Positions 1 through 12,792 of a stretch of DNA of 64,000 bases are shown piece by piece. Source of the stretch: Eonycteris spelaea (taxonomy: Eukaryota; Chordata; Mammalia; Chiroptera; Pteropodidae). Under the pieces are notes generated by a model that worked only from the letters and a program-made list of their open reading frames with translations, did not search any database and was not told the DNA's origin. The stretch covers positions 186,001 to 250,000 of the forward strand of contig PUFA01000086.1 of the NCBI GenBank assembly GCA_003508835.1, written 5' to 3'. Position 1 is the first letter of the stretch, and each line of letters opens with the position of its first letter. Both the position numbers and the translations under genes were made by a program.

Positions 1-775
1 TATGATAAAAACTCTCAAAAAAGTGAAAATAAAGGTCATATATGACAAACGCACACTAACATTATACTCAAAGGCAAAGCTAAAAACATTTTCCTTTAGA
101 TCAGGAACAAGACAAGGATATCTACTTTCTCCACTTTTATTCAACATAGTATTGGAATTCCTAGCCACATCAATCATTAAAAAAAAAGGCATTCGAATTG
201 GAAAAAAAGAAGGAAAACTGTTATTATTTACAGATGACATTATACTATATACTGAGAACCCTAATGATTCCACCAAAAAAAGTTATAACTGATGATAAAT
301 TCAGTAAAGGAGCAGAATACAAAATTAATAAACAGAAATTGGCTGCATCTTGATACACCAATAACTAGCAGAAAGAGAAATTAAGAAAACTATCCTATTT
401 ACAACTGCATCCAAAAAAAAAAAAATACCTAGGAATAAATTTGACCAAGGAGATAAAAGACTTATATTTATACAATTATAAGTCACTGAAGAAAGAAAAG
501 GAAAAAGATACAAATAAAAGTAGAAATTGGTAGTTACAAAATAGTCATGGGGATGTGAATCACTGCATAGAGAATATGATGAATAATATTGGAATAATCA
601 TGTGTAGTGCCAGGTGAGTACTAGACTAATTGGGTGGTGGGGGGCAGGGGGAGGATTCACTTCATAAATTATACAAATGTCTAACTACTATGCTGTACAC
701 CTAAAAGTATTATAAGATAATGTTGAGTGTTAACTCTAATTAAAAAATAAAAATATTCTTAAAATTTGAAAAAAA
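1..775 (+). mobile_element. LINE-1 fragment: reverse transcriptase piece joined to 3' UTR
   Basis: Positions 2-292 translate to L1 ORF2 reverse transcriptase, with GTRQGYLLSPLLFNIVLE and a catalytic-loop version LFTDD where L1 usually has FADD. Degraded ORF2 continues to about 520 (KYLGINLTKEIKDL-like words). Around 530 the sequence switches to typical L1 3' UTR, ending TGTACACCTAAAAG and an A-rich tail near 740-778. The C-terminal ORF2 part between these pieces is missing, so the copy is internally deleted as well as 5' cut by the window edge. It is antisense to PCDH15 and cannot retrotranspose. Confidence 0.85.
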
Positions 776-2838
776 GGAAGAAGTGGGAAAATAGACTTAA
801 GATGCTTAAACTGCAAATGGTATAATTTGAAAAGATAAAAAGTCATTTTTTTCTGATATGACAATAGTACTCAGTAGTAATGAGATGTTGCTCTTTGCAT
901 TTAGAGGACTGTACAATCTCCATTGTAATTTCTCACATATGTGTCAATAGGTTATTTAGTTGTAACTCTACATTTCTTTACATTTCTTTCTTGTTTCTAA
1001 GATGAAAGTAACAAGTGTTTATGTTGTTTTCTCTAATAGACTTAAAACTGATAAATTACTTCCTTTTTGCTTTGTGTCCTAGCAACATTGTGCCAAAAAA
1101 GCTAAAATTTCAGTTCAATGTTCACAGGTTCTATTTTACTATTTTTGAAAGTACATATTGAAATCTATAGGAAGTAAAGATTTCAGATTTAAAACCAACA
1201 TAGGAGGGCAGAGAAATTCCTCAAGGGAAGTTCCAGGGAAAGTTTTACGATGTAAGATGTACTCAGCTGTAAAAACTATTAGGCATTACAGATGGGAAAA
1301 TATATGTGCAAATTCACAGAGCAATGAACAAGCAGTTTAAGTTTTGTAAGAAAAGTATATAAATAGGACAATGGAAGGAGTTAAAACTAAAGAGAGCAAT
1401 GGTCAGATCATTTAGGGACTCGCATCATACTTACTGATTTAAACTTCATCTCGATGGCAATGGAAATTGGTTGATAGATTTTACCCAGGTTAGTGATATG
1501 CTCAGACATACCAAAATATACGTAATTCCCACAGAACACCATGCTTTGTCAGGTCTCTGTGTCTTTGCTTTTATTGTTCCCTCTGCTTGAATATATCACT
1601 ATCATTCCTTTCCAAGTTATCCTACACTCATATTATGTACTACTGCCAGTCAAGATTTACTTCTGCCTTTATATGAATATTTTGAAGGCAGAGATCTCAT
1701 CTTGTCTTACATTTCCAGTGCCTCCTCAAGAGGGGAGAAATTGTGGAAGCTCTGTAAGTTTTTGCTAAAATGAATACCACCATCATTTTTTATTATTGTT
1801 AAATATATCACATGAAGTCCATTTAAAACATATTCATAATGGAAAAATAATTTTCAATATGAATGGATGATTTAATCTTGTGTTAATTAGATATAGCTTT
1901 GGATTCCATGAAAAAGATTGGGAATCAAAAAAGTATATCATGATCAATCATTTTATAGCAATTTTATTAAAAGATATTGGGGGGACAGGACTGTCTTGTA
2001 TTCTCTGTCTTCATAGATAGATATTCAATAGTAGTACTTTATTCATATTAAGATTAAATACATATGCACTTAATTTAATTCAATTAAGTATAAGGAGACC
2101 TACATACACCAATGCAATAAATACTATCTGCTAACATTTTATTGTTTTTCAATATTTTGGTTTTTATTTATTGTCTTATGCTTATCTGTCTTAAAAACCC
2201 CAAACAAAAATACTATAGCCTATCGCTGCTCTTACACTTTGAATCTTTAGCTAATTTACCAAATTAGAATAGCAAATACATGAGTAATTGATATGGACCT
2301 TATTTTTGAGAGCCGATATTATTTAAATTTTTGAATTGAGGTCACCAACCTAAAAAAAAAAAATAAGATAGATAATTGTCATTACTTTTTTATGTTATTA
2401 TTATTTAATTAGGTTTACATGCCACAGTTGCCGACTGGGTCAATTTGTAAAATATATCACAATTGTTATTTTTTTGTTCATATGAAGAAAAAATGCTTCC
2501 ATAGGAAATACTGAAAGCAAAGCCTCACTCTTCAGTTCATTTATTAACTCAGTTTGAAGGATTAATTTTCCTCCAGAAAATAGTAAATGTTATCCTTGCT
2601 ATTATCTCATCAGGAAGAATGGAGGTATACAGGTTTTATTCTTTGCAGGTCCCACTTGATGTTTAACCAATATTATTAGGTTATCTTTTAGTGCCCAAAT
2701 TATTGTTTATAAAGAAAACAATAAGGCTAGGTCAACCAAATGCCTAGTGTCACTGAAAAAGACCTGTATATTCAGATTTTTAAGATGGCACTTTGTTTCC
2801 TGGAGTGGAATACGACTTTAATAAGTAAAAACCTATTA

Positions 2839-3040
2839 CAGTTGACCCCTGAACAACATCAGTTTAAATTGCACAGGTCCACTTTTGTGTTCTTGTGTGA
2901 TTTTTTTTTCAGTTGATCACAGTTCAATTGACCCATATAGTTCATAATTGAGTTGTTCCAGCATCAACTCTGTGGTTGAGAATCCACATATGAGGAGGAC
3001 CCACTGTAGTTGTGGATTTTTGACTGACTGGAGTCAACTG
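2839..3040. mobile_element. MER8/Tigger2-like DNA transposon with TA target duplications
   Basis: The element starts CAGTTGACCCCTGAACAAC and ends GGAGTCAACTG, giving inverted ends CAGTTGAC. It is flanked by TA at 2837-2838 and at 3041-3042, the duplication made by Tc1/mariner-type (pogo) transposases. At about 200 bp it is non-autonomous. The words GCACAGGTCCACTTTTGTG near the left end match the MER8/Tigger2 consensus as I recall it. Confidence 0.65.
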
Positions 3041-3879
3041 TATTGTACTGATTACTGTAGGCAATAGCTTATCTAGACAAATCAGTGATATGACTTGAAA
3101 ATAGGAACTGAGTAAGAAGTGGACTATAAAATCTCATTCATTAAAAAAGGTTAATGAACCTTTTGGTTCATTGGAAGTGGTTAAAAAAAACACACTGTTC
3201 ATAATACATAAGCACATATAATTGACCAGGTCTATTTAGTTCAGACTATTTTAAATGAAAAGAAAAAGTATAAAATAAATTTATGACTATTAAAGGAAGG
3301 ACTTCAATAAAAGTTTAAATGATAAAAACAGGTGTTTTTATTTTTATAATTAGTATTATTCATATTGTTACTAAGCAATTGTAGAATTTTTTTCTCCAGA
3401 ATAATTATTATAAAAGGTTATAGATATGAAACAGTGGAGAGGTTTTAGAATTCAACTGTCCAGAGTTCAAGTTACGGTTTTACTACACTTACTGGTGGGT
3501 GGGAAGATTGGCAAGGGGGCACTTAGCCAAGTTAATTGTTCTCCTTCAAACTCAGATTTTGGGCCGCAAAAATAAATATAATTATGCAAGAGTCACAATG
3601 TCATTAGGATTAGAAATTATGTATATAAATTAGCTCACATGGTATGTAGCCCTAGTGAATGATAATTAAATAGTATCAATCATCTTTGATTACTAATTGC
3701 TCTTCAGGATAACTGGGCATGAATCAAGCTATTATTAAAATTCATTCAAACTTATTTTAAATTCTGTAGCTACTCGCTACATAAAAATGTTCTATATGGT
3801 TCTTCACAAGTAATCGCCCTTAACTGTTTTTGCACATGTAGGCATATACATCTGCTTGCTTTTTGCATACATGAACTAT

Positions 3880-4795
3880 GACCTAGTCCAACTAGATGTG
3901 TCCAAAACGGAACTCATCTCCTTCAAACAAAACACATGCACCATCTTGACATCACCACCACCCAGTCATTTTAAATTAAAAAAATGAGGATTTTTGCTTT
4001 CTTTTTAAAAAATGTTCTTCCCTTTCCCTCCCTTCCCTTCCCTTCCCTTCCCTTCCCTTCCCTTCCCTTCCCTTCCCTTTCCTTCCCTTCCCTCTTTTTC
4101 CTTCCCTTCCCTTCTGACAATTTCATCTCTCCAGTCTTCCTAACATCTCTGGTTCAAGCCATCAGCAACATTTCCCGTGGTCTCTTCTGGTGCTGGTGTC
4201 CTACCTAATTTCTCTGCCTACAGTTTTTTTGCCCTCAAATCTGTCTTTTACAGGGCAACTGTGGTTTTCCTGAAACTGGAATCATTTCACATGACTTTCT
4301 ATTTGAAAGTTCTTGCAAGAATTCCCTCCATTGACTAAGTTCAAGCTTCTTGACAAAGCAAATTGAATTTTTTAAGATATGGCCCTTAATTCTCTTGCCC
4401 CTTTTTCAATCACAGTTTATGTACCAGTAACACTGACTGACTTATCCATGAGCATCAAGTTGTTTCAGACCTCTCAGCTGTGTAAGTAATGTGACATACT
4501 TTTTTTTTTTTTTCCATCTGATTAACCTCTACTCATTCTCCTATACTCATCCTGTTTAGGATGCCTTCTAAGTACTTTCTCGTCATGACACACATCCTCA
4601 TCAATGCCACATATACCTAAGAATTTATCTTATTCTCAAATTTATCATGCTAAACTGATTTTAATTATGTATATTTATACTTCTACACTTACTTTAATTT
4701 TTTTGGCTCAAATAACAGTACTATGTTTACCTTTGTATTCCTAGAACATAGTAAATGATTGCTACATAATAAATGTTTGTTGGACTGAATAGAAA
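3880..4795 (+). mobile_element. L2 LINE 3' portion
   Basis: The stretch begins with TGTCCAAAACGGAACTCATC and ends CATAATAAATGTTTGTTGGA, both characteristic of the long 3' part of L2. Intermediate words (TTCAAGCCATCAGCAAC, CAAGCTTCTTGACAAAGC) fit the same family. It is interrupted by a TTCCC tract. Old and non-functional. Confidence 0.55.
4021..4114. repeat. (TTCCC)n pentanucleotide tract
   Basis: About 18 mostly perfect CCCTT/TTCCC units lie inside the L2 copy, with slightly interrupted ends. The open frame across it, repeating PFPSL, is an artefact of the repeat. Confidence 0.95.
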
Positions 4796-5029
4796 ATCTT
4801 ATTGTCACAGACACCTATTTATTAGACAATAAGTTAGACGTTAATATGTACTATGTGGGGAAGGTAGAACAATTTCAAATCTGCCTTCTGGTTTTGGGAG
4901 CTCTAAACATATATTTAAATTTTCTATCATACTGTCCCATATTCTACTTCATTTATTTAAAAACTAAAAATGAGGTGTGTTAAGAACTTAGTGGGGAAAA
5001 AATGATGTCTGTAAAGAACCTAAAGGTGT

Positions 5030-5830
5030 TCCAGAAATTGTTTTGATTTCTGAAGACATGAGACAACAAAGCCATGTGATCCTTGTCCTTGGGAAGTAGC
5101 ACTTGGGGTACACAGGGGGAAGCAAGGCAGACAGTAACTTTCATATTCTAAATGAAAACACAGGTAACATGGTTATATGCAGTAGATAAAAATGCCAGGA
5201 AAGTGTTTTAAAAATATAAAGAGGTGACACGAGGAGTGTCCTGTGCCTGGTGGCAGCTGGTAAACTGCCTTTTTAACAATTTTTCATTTTATTCAGAGTG
5301 AAATGTAAAAGCACTAAAAATCCTGAGCAAAAGAAATAGATGTTTTCTATGTTACCAGAATCACTCAGGCCACTCTGTTGAGAGGAGACTGAAGTAGTCA
5401 CTGGCAGAAGTCTAATTAGACTTCTAATTAGAAGAGGTTTTTAACACTTCAGACTAGAGAACAGTAGCTTGGACTGGAATGTTAATAATAAAAGTGGTGA
5501 GAATTGTTGATTTCTGAGTATTTTTTAAGGCAGAGCTTGGAGTTGTTGCTTAAGATTATATTTGCAGTTTGAAAGAAAGACAAGCATCGAAGATAGCTCC
5601 AGGGGTGTCTGGCCAAAGTGACTGCTAGTTCCAGCATGATTCAAACCACATATTGGATATCGAAGTCACCAAAAACTGTCAAAAATACTGTTGAAGTAAG
5701 TGATGTCAGGCAGGTGGTCATTAAACTCTTTCAGAGTGACCTGGAAATCAGTAGATGGTAGGGGAGACGAAGTTAGAGAGGAGATAATGGGGGAGGCCAG
5801 TTATCTGTAGATAGTAGCAAGGAGGCATAA
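5030..5830 (-). mobile_element. L2-like fragment, reverse orientation
   Basis: Reads as the complement of the L2 3' region: GAGAGGAGACTGAAGTAGTC, AGTAGCTTGGACTGGAATG and TCGAAGATAGCTCCAGGG-type words correspond to conserved L2 positions. Considerably diverged. An 18-bp palindrome lies inside it. Confidence 0.45.
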
Positions 5831-6049
5831 TGGATAGTTCATTTTTATGAGTAAAAGGGAAAATATAAGGAGAAACAACAATCTAGAAATATCAGCAATT
5901 AACTATGGGGACCACCTGCCAAATTTCCATGATTAATGGTAAGAGAAGTATGTAGAGAAAAATTCCCCATATGCATATGGCAGAGGAAACACTGCCCTTT
6001 GCTCTGGGAGAGGGCAAAAGGAGAGAATGCTACATCTTAATGGTTTCTT

Positions 6050-6440
6050 ACAGTTCTCCTGTCAAATTGCCTGGCACTGGTGTAGTTTTGGGTAGAAGCT
6101 CTTTGAGTACTTTCTCTATTTCCTCTCTAGGACTGTTCTCTTAATATTTCTTAATCTTTGGGTCGATTTTGGTAAACTATTCTTCTTTAAAAACTATTCA
6201 TTTCATTCATGTTTTCAAATTTTGCATTCCCTAAAGCAAAGCTGTCTCATGATTCTTTTAATTTCTTCTGTGTCTGTTATTTCCATCTTAGAATTTACTA
6301 TGTAAAGTTGTACTTAATTTGTGATTCGATTAGCTGGTGGTTTGTTCATTTAATTTGTTTTTCTTTTTCAAGGAATCAAATTTGGTTTATCTATTGTTTT
6401 TAGAGATGTTTACAACTCATTCATATCTGATACACTTGTT
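6050..6440 (-). mobile_element. Old L1 ORF2 fragment, reverse orientation
   Basis: On the plus strand the words TTTTGGTAAACTATTCTTC, GTGTCTGTTATTTCCATCT and CAAGGAATCAAATTTGGTTT follow the order of the complement of L1 ORF2. Too diverged to give an open frame. Confidence 0.55.
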
Positions 6441-7289
6441 AACGTTTTCTTGTATTTCTTCATGTTTCTTTTTTTGTTTCTTTTATGAGGTATCATAACA
6501 AGTATATAATATCTTCAAAGAATTCTCAAAAAGAAAAGTATAGACTACTTTCACTAAACAAAATAACAAACATAATCCAACGGTATATTTCAAAATTAAA
6601 ATACCATTGCCTAATGGAATTCATACTGAAAATGTAAAATGGATTTATTTAGGAAATACATATATTAAGATCAATCATAACTTTTGTTCTAGAAGAAAAG
6701 TCATTGTTGTCTTCATAGATGATGGATATTTGACTTGAATAAACCACCATTCTTATTTTTTAAAAGTCAGTAAAATAGGAATACTTTCTTAACACAATAA
6801 AATATGTTTTTCTTAAAAAGAGAATCTAATACAATGGGGAAAAATAGGAGGTGTTCCAATTTGAGTTAAAAACAAGGAAACATTTTTATTGGAAGATCTA
6901 GGAAAATATATATCTGATAAGTGATATATATATATATTCGTAAAGTGATAATAGTGACCTCTCACTATTATCAACCTTGTTTTTCAGTCGTAAATTAGAT
7001 ACATGCCTCTGATATTACCCAGTCCTCCTGGCCCCACACCCCAGAACAGATACCTGCATCCTTCTATGAAATCATAGTTAATTATTTTGTAGTTTAATCT
7101 TTCTTTACTGTCCTTTTTCCACAATTTAACCAAATAAGAATATGCAGTTACTGAGAATCCAGTCTCTCTGATTTTGCAATCTAATTTAGATGTTTATAGG
7201 ATAACAGAATGCTTGCTGAGCTTCTTAAATTTAATTATTGGGTTAAATGGGAGCAATGAAAAGACTGCTTTGGTTCTAATATAAATTAC

Positions 7290-7535
<246 letters not shown>

Positions 7536-9339
7536 TCATTTTTCCTCCCAAGAAAACACCTTACTTTCAAAGACAAAAAAGGTAGTAAAGAAAGTTTCCT
7601 TGGCATGCTCTTGTTTTCATGAATTGAGGCTATTGTGTTCTGATATGATACTGAAGCAGTCGTAGCCGGTAGAATTTTTTTTTTTCTTTCTTGCGAAAGT
7701 GATTAAAAAAAAAAAAGTTTTTTGGATCTTGATGACTATTTTAATTTAATAAGAGAGGGAGAGAGAGGAAACCTAAAGTAAATCTAATATTCCTATAGAA
7801 AATTACATTTTTTGTCTATCTTACCTCCTGTTCGTGACACATAAACATATGTTACTACAGACTGAGACCTGGAAAAAATGAAATAGGTGAAGTATGCTTT
7901 TATTACTCCCATCTTTCTTTGCTCTCATTTTTTCCATTATTAATGTTTTCCTTCCTGTCTCTCAAAGATTCTCCTGTTCTCATATTCTTTTTTATTTTCA
8001 TTGGCTTAAGGAAAGATTCTTATAATTTTGTTCATACTGATATATAACAGACTGACATTACCCTTTCAAAATCAAACAAATGCATTTCCAATTGTAGAAG
8101 GCCTAATTAGAAAATTAGAATACCAAGCCCAAGGAATTTTTTTTTTGAGGAAAGGAATTTAATTTAGAGTCCCTGAAACAATACTACATAAGCATTTGTA
8201 AGGCTACTTTGCACATATTTATAATTATTTTGAAACAAATGGTATTTATTAGTTAAAGACTACATTTGGGTCATGTGTGAAAATAGAATGACTATTATTA
8301 ATTTTATAAAGCAAAATTAATGTAATAATTATTTAATATGTTAAGGCTCCTTGACTTCCAGATAAACATACATTTACCTAAGCAGGGGGCGGAGAGGGGG
8401 GTAATGAATTCTAGTGGGAAATCTTATAATATACACTTTACAAACATTCACAGATTATCTTTTTTCATAATACCAAAAGTCACAGATGGAGAAAAGAAAG
8501 GTGGCCTCAGTTTACACATAAGAGAAACATAATTAAGAGTTTTTGTTTAATAAAGAAAACACACATGATTGTAATAAATAAACCTGTAAAAAATTCTTGT
8601 TTACTGACTTTTTAAATTATTTCTCATTCTTGAATTTTATACCTATGACGTTGTTCTTTATTGTTCACAGACCCCTTTGGGTGGCTACTAGACACTCTGG
8701 AATACCTTCTTAAATAAAACGTGAATGCACATATTTACCTTGAAACTTGAATTCAATTTCAGGAAATGAATGTTAATTAATGGCCCATTCAAAAGTTCAT
8801 ATTTACTGTCTTGAAATGTAAACAAAGTGTTTTACACATCCCATCGTGCTTAAGGGGACATGCTTTGCATATGCTATTTCTATTTTCATTATCCATTGCA
8901 TTTTTAGTGATAATGTACATAGAAATAACAGCAATGAAATAAAAAAAAGAAAGAAAATGTATGAGACTGACATTAATTTAGCTAAGTCTAAGACTGGTAT
9001 TTGGGGCTGGACAGATGTGGTTGCCAGAAGGAAAAACATATCATGAATGATTCTGAGATTTATGTGAGAATGACAGACATAGTCCTAAAGGCAAAGGAGA
9101 AGGCTACTATTTGCAGAAACAGTCAATGATAATGTATATTTATGGAGAACTATTCAAGCCAGACAAACTTATTCTGTTTTATGTGTGGATAAAATTAGAA
9201 AATTAGAAGATGGGGGTACCAGAGGAGATATCAATTTTGATTGTAGTAAATCAGTTAACATAATGTCTCAGGGAATCTTAATTAAAATTTGCTCAAATTG
9301 AACTCAATATTAACATTTTTTTCTGGGACTTAAATTGGC

Positions 9340-9540
9340 TAACGGAATTTAATGATAAATGGCAATGCATCAAGTTAATAAGTGTTGAGGAGTATGCTTC
9401 AGGGATGAAGGTTTTATGGCTGGTCTTATTTAACATTTTTATAAATGAAATTGGAAGAAAGAATAAGCTGGATTAAAATTAAACTGAAGAAGGTACCCAT
9501 CTGGGAGGTACCATAAATACCAAGTAGTACTGCAAAGCAC
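9340..9540 (+). mobile_element. Possible CR1/L3 LINE remnant
   Basis: The string GGGATGAAGGTTTTATGGC followed by TTAACATTTTTATAAATGA and then CATCTGGGAGGT resembles the CR1/L3 reverse transcriptase region that encodes IFINDL and LIKFADDTKLGG. The match is partial and the call is weak. Confidence 0.3.
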
Positions 9541-10777
9541 AGGTAATAGAAACAGCCCTAAAACTGCAGAGCCAGTCAACTATGGATGAGCTAATATATT
9601 CAGGGACTGCAAATAGTTTCACAGAAACCATTAGCAAATAGAAGCTTAACAAATAAGCCAAAAAAGAAATTTCATGTTTAGGTTGAATAGCTTTATATGA
9701 TTTTTCAGACTTTTAGTAATAAATAATAAACTAGCATAAGTGAGTACTCACACATGCAAACAAAAATATTTTAAAGAAATTATTGGTGGTCCAAGATTAG
9801 AAAAAGGGCTGAGACACTGACTCTGAATATGCAGAAAATGATATCTCCCATAAAAGACCCTGAAACTAAACTATTGTGGATTTAATTCAATTATAATTTA
9901 GTGACTTTGTGATCAGTGTTCTACGAGATTATGGTATATGAAGCCTTCCACTAATTTAGATGGGAAATCTGCCTCCTAACTAATCCATTTTAAAGGGATT
10001 GAAAAGGATTTAGTTTACATTGAGAAGCTAAAGTGTTGCTTACATGTTATCACATGAGAGTAAATAAAATCTGTTTTAAAATTGTTTTACTTAAATGTTA
10101 TAATATCTAAACGGTAAGAAACACTAAGTTACATGTTGATATATTTCTTTTCCATAATTATAGTCCTTTTCAGGAAGTTTAATCTTATCCTCCCACAATT
10201 TCTTTCTTTCAGTACTCTAGTACGTACTACTACAGATATCCTTATGTCAGCCACCTGTAAATCCCTCCCCCCCACACACAAATTTTATTTGCCCCATCTA
10301 TTCCTTTCCTAGTTTCTAGATTCTAGTATTCCCTTTCTAGTCTCTCTTGTATTTCTTTCTTGGATTTCATAAATTAACAAACATGGCTTTACATAAAAGG
10401 GCAAATGTAAAGAATAATAGATCATAAACTAAACAAAAAATAAAATTGGAGTCTCAAAATCGAAGCATAATTGATAGAATAAAAGTCATATTTGATGTAG
10501 AAATAATAACCAGAACTAAACTATAATATAAAAGTGTGAATATAGTATTTTTATGAGCATATTTTCACTAGAAATTAATTGTGGTTAAATTGATCATGAA
10601 TAAGTGTTTTGACCATTCAACATTTTTGCCTCCTGGGATCCTGGGTCCTTGTTTCTAATAAGAGCCCATCATTTTCTTTCTTTTTTTTTTTTTTTTTGAG
10701 TGAGGCTAACATTTGGCTACAGTGATGGAAGTGAGATTCAGGCCTGGACATTATTTGATTCAAGAATTGTCAGTTAT

Positions 10778-11033
10778 CTGTCTATGATCATGCACCCTGA
10801 ACAAGCCTGATCCTGTCTGATCTTGGAAGCTAAGCAGGTCGGGACTGGTTAGTACTTGGATGGGAGACCACTGAGGAAGACCAGGTGCTGTAGGCATAAA
10901 AAATAAAAAAATAATAAAATAATATAATAATATAATAATAATAATAATAATAAGGATCATAAGCTGATAAGGTCCTTGAAATCTGTGATGTCGAACCAAA
11001 GGTTGCTTTGCCTAAAAAAATTTTAAAATAAAT
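10778..11033 (+). mobile_element. 5S rRNA-derived SINE, copy 1 (MEG-R-like)
   Basis: Positions 10781-10896 align along nearly the full length of 5S rRNA: CACCCTGAACAAGCCTGATC, GAAGCTAAGCAGG and TGGTTAGTACTTGGATGGGA are conserved, so the box C part of the internal Pol III control region is intact, while the box A region has lost one G. An A-rich linker has expanded to a TAA repeat (about 10897-10952). A tail of about 55 bp (GATAAGGTCCTTGAAATCTG and onward) and an A-rich end follow. A 16-bp target duplication with one mismatch flanks it: 10762-10777 (AAGAATTGTCAGTTAT) and 11034-11049. It is a retroposon, not a 5S gene. Such SINEs are known in fruit bats and springhare. Confidence 0.9.
10897..10953. 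repeat. (TAA)n expansion inside the 5S SINE
   Basis: AAT/TAA units with interruptions replace the short A-rich linker seen in the second copy. Confidence 0.9.
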
Positions 11034-11049
11034 AAGAATTGGCAGTTAT

Positions 11050-12792
11050 TTAAATTGCTATAGTCAGAAGGACCCCCAAAACTACTGGAAAAGAGTAGAG
11101 TGGCATTTATTTTTTCTAGGGGTAGACTGATAAAATTACACCTGGTGTTCATGCTAATCTTCCTATCTGCATTGGATCCGCCTAAGACTAAGCCCCAAAA
11201 GAAGACAATGTCAGAGAATAAGTAGAGAATATGATGTAACTGTTTCCAGTTATGCCAGAACTAAATTCACTACTAATCTTTCCTGATATATGAATAAAAA
11301 ATATGCTTTTTAAAAAGTAAGCTAGTTCAATTTAAAATTAGGCCACTTCATAATAGTAAAGGAAAAAAGTTTTATAATTAATTTTTTTTGGCTTGTTTAT
11401 GACCATTTGTTCTTCTAGGATTATTATATCTCACAATTTTGGTATGCAGTGCCATGTGAATCTTAAATATTATAAAAATTAATTTTATATTTAATTATTC
11501 TTCTTGGTTTGCTTTATGGCCATATGTTCTAGGGTTATTATTGCCATTTGGTCATTAATCCATCAAATCATCTTTGATTCAAAAGATGGTTATTCATTAC
11601 AATGGACAAAGATCATGCTATGAAAGTGGTAGAGTTGTCCTTGTGAAAATCATGATGAACTATGTAATAAGTAATGAAAAAATATATACACAGATAAATA
11701 ACAAGTAAATATGTTCTTTGTACTAGTTGATTTTTTTTTAACAAGCAGTTATCTAAATTGTAAAATTAGGCACTTTAAAAATATATATTTCTTAATATAT
11801 ATTTTAGTCTCTTTAATATTTAAGTTAGTATTAATAAAACTTATAATGCTTACTCATTCATCAAAGAAGTAAAGAAGGGAAAGAAGAAGGAAGGAAAGAA
11901 GGAAAGAAAAAAAATAAAAAGAAAGATCTTCTCCTGTGGTGAGGTTTGGACAAATTAAAGGTCAACACTGGATGGCCTCCAGGGAGACAAATGGCTCATG
12001 CACCACATTTATACTCAGAAGCTATGTCAGTGAAAAGTATACCTAGGGGATAGTGTACTGCTATTATGCCAGACCAGATGAAACCGAGATTTGCCTAAGA
12101 GATAGTCTCTATTGCCTACTTTGTTAATGGAAAATATATGATATGTGAGAAAAATCTTTGCAGGAAAATTTGAGAAAATAATGTGGTAATATTAACTGAA
12201 GTGCGTTGTGCTAAACATTTAATCTCTCTGCCTCATCTCTATGATACAATAAAATATTTTTGATTCACTTATACAGTAAAATAAAAATGAAAGTTACATA
12301 GATATTGATCTCGTGGACAGAAAGATATTTGGAAAGCAACGTGAAACTCACAAGCTAATAACTATGGAGACAGATTTGCCAAAGGAAGAATTTAGTCTAC
12401 ATTTGGAAAACTTACATACAAAGTTGAATGTTTCTATCAAAACTTATAAAAAAGGTGTAAGTAAGAAGATGAAAGAATGAAATAATATTTTGAATGTTAA
12501 AGAAATATCAGACAACTTAAGAAAAGGGCTGACAGTGAATGTATTTTGGAGAGGAAATTCAACTCCTTACTGGATAAAATACATTCTGGTCATTACCAGC
12601 GTTTTAGTAAGTTTCCTTTTATGCATTAGATATTATAGCAGTTGCTACAGCAAAGCTTTTAAGATAAGAAAATGTCTCAGAAATACAAGTGCAGATTATT
12701 TGGAAGATATCAGGAAGTTATGTCAAGAGGGACAATACTATTATGCTATTGCCATAAGAGTTATGTTGTTGCCTGACCTGTACCTTATTTAA
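11050..12792 (+). pseudogene. Eroded coding-like stretch resembling a membrane glycoprotein, origin unknown
   Basis: Three pieces follow each other on the plus strand. First, an open stretch near 11080-11217 contains the hydrophobic, signal-peptide-like LIKLHLVFMLIFLSAL. Second, interrupted frames at 11560-11700 and 11943-12300 contain several Cys and words such as KYMICEKNLCRKI. Third, 12301-12792 is open except for one stop at 12478-12480, with helical sequence, an aromatic patch FWRGNSTPYWIKY (one NST sequon), the hydrophobic span ILVITSVLVSFLLCI, and a basic, Cys-containing tail of about 60 residues ending at TAA 12790-12792. This order resembles an envelope-type glycoprotein, for example from an old endogenous virus. 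I cannot match it to a family, no LTR or pol is visible next to it, and stops and frame changes show it is dead. Chance remains possible for an AT-rich region. Confidence 0.25.

Larger units (their letters stand above)
1..7289 (-). other. PCDH15: Intron downstream of the EC5 exon (partial)
   Basis: This stretch starts at the donor gtaatt just below 7290 and runs off the window. It holds an internally deleted L1 (1-775), a MER8/Tigger2-like element (2839-3040), an L2 with a TTCCC tract (3880-4795), a reverse L2 piece (5030-5830) and a reverse L1 fragment (6050-6440). Between 780 and 2830, and between 3060 and 3870, I see only AT-rich sequence without recognisable genes. Confidence 0.8.

Noticed and set aside
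1..292. Functional reverse transcriptase gene
   Set aside because: It is a truncated L1 ORF2 piece, with stops after 292 and an altered catalytic motif.
10781..10896. A 5S rRNA gene
   Set aside because: It carries the SINE tail, an A-rich end and target duplications, has changes in box A, and lacks the terminal T run expected of a 5S gene.
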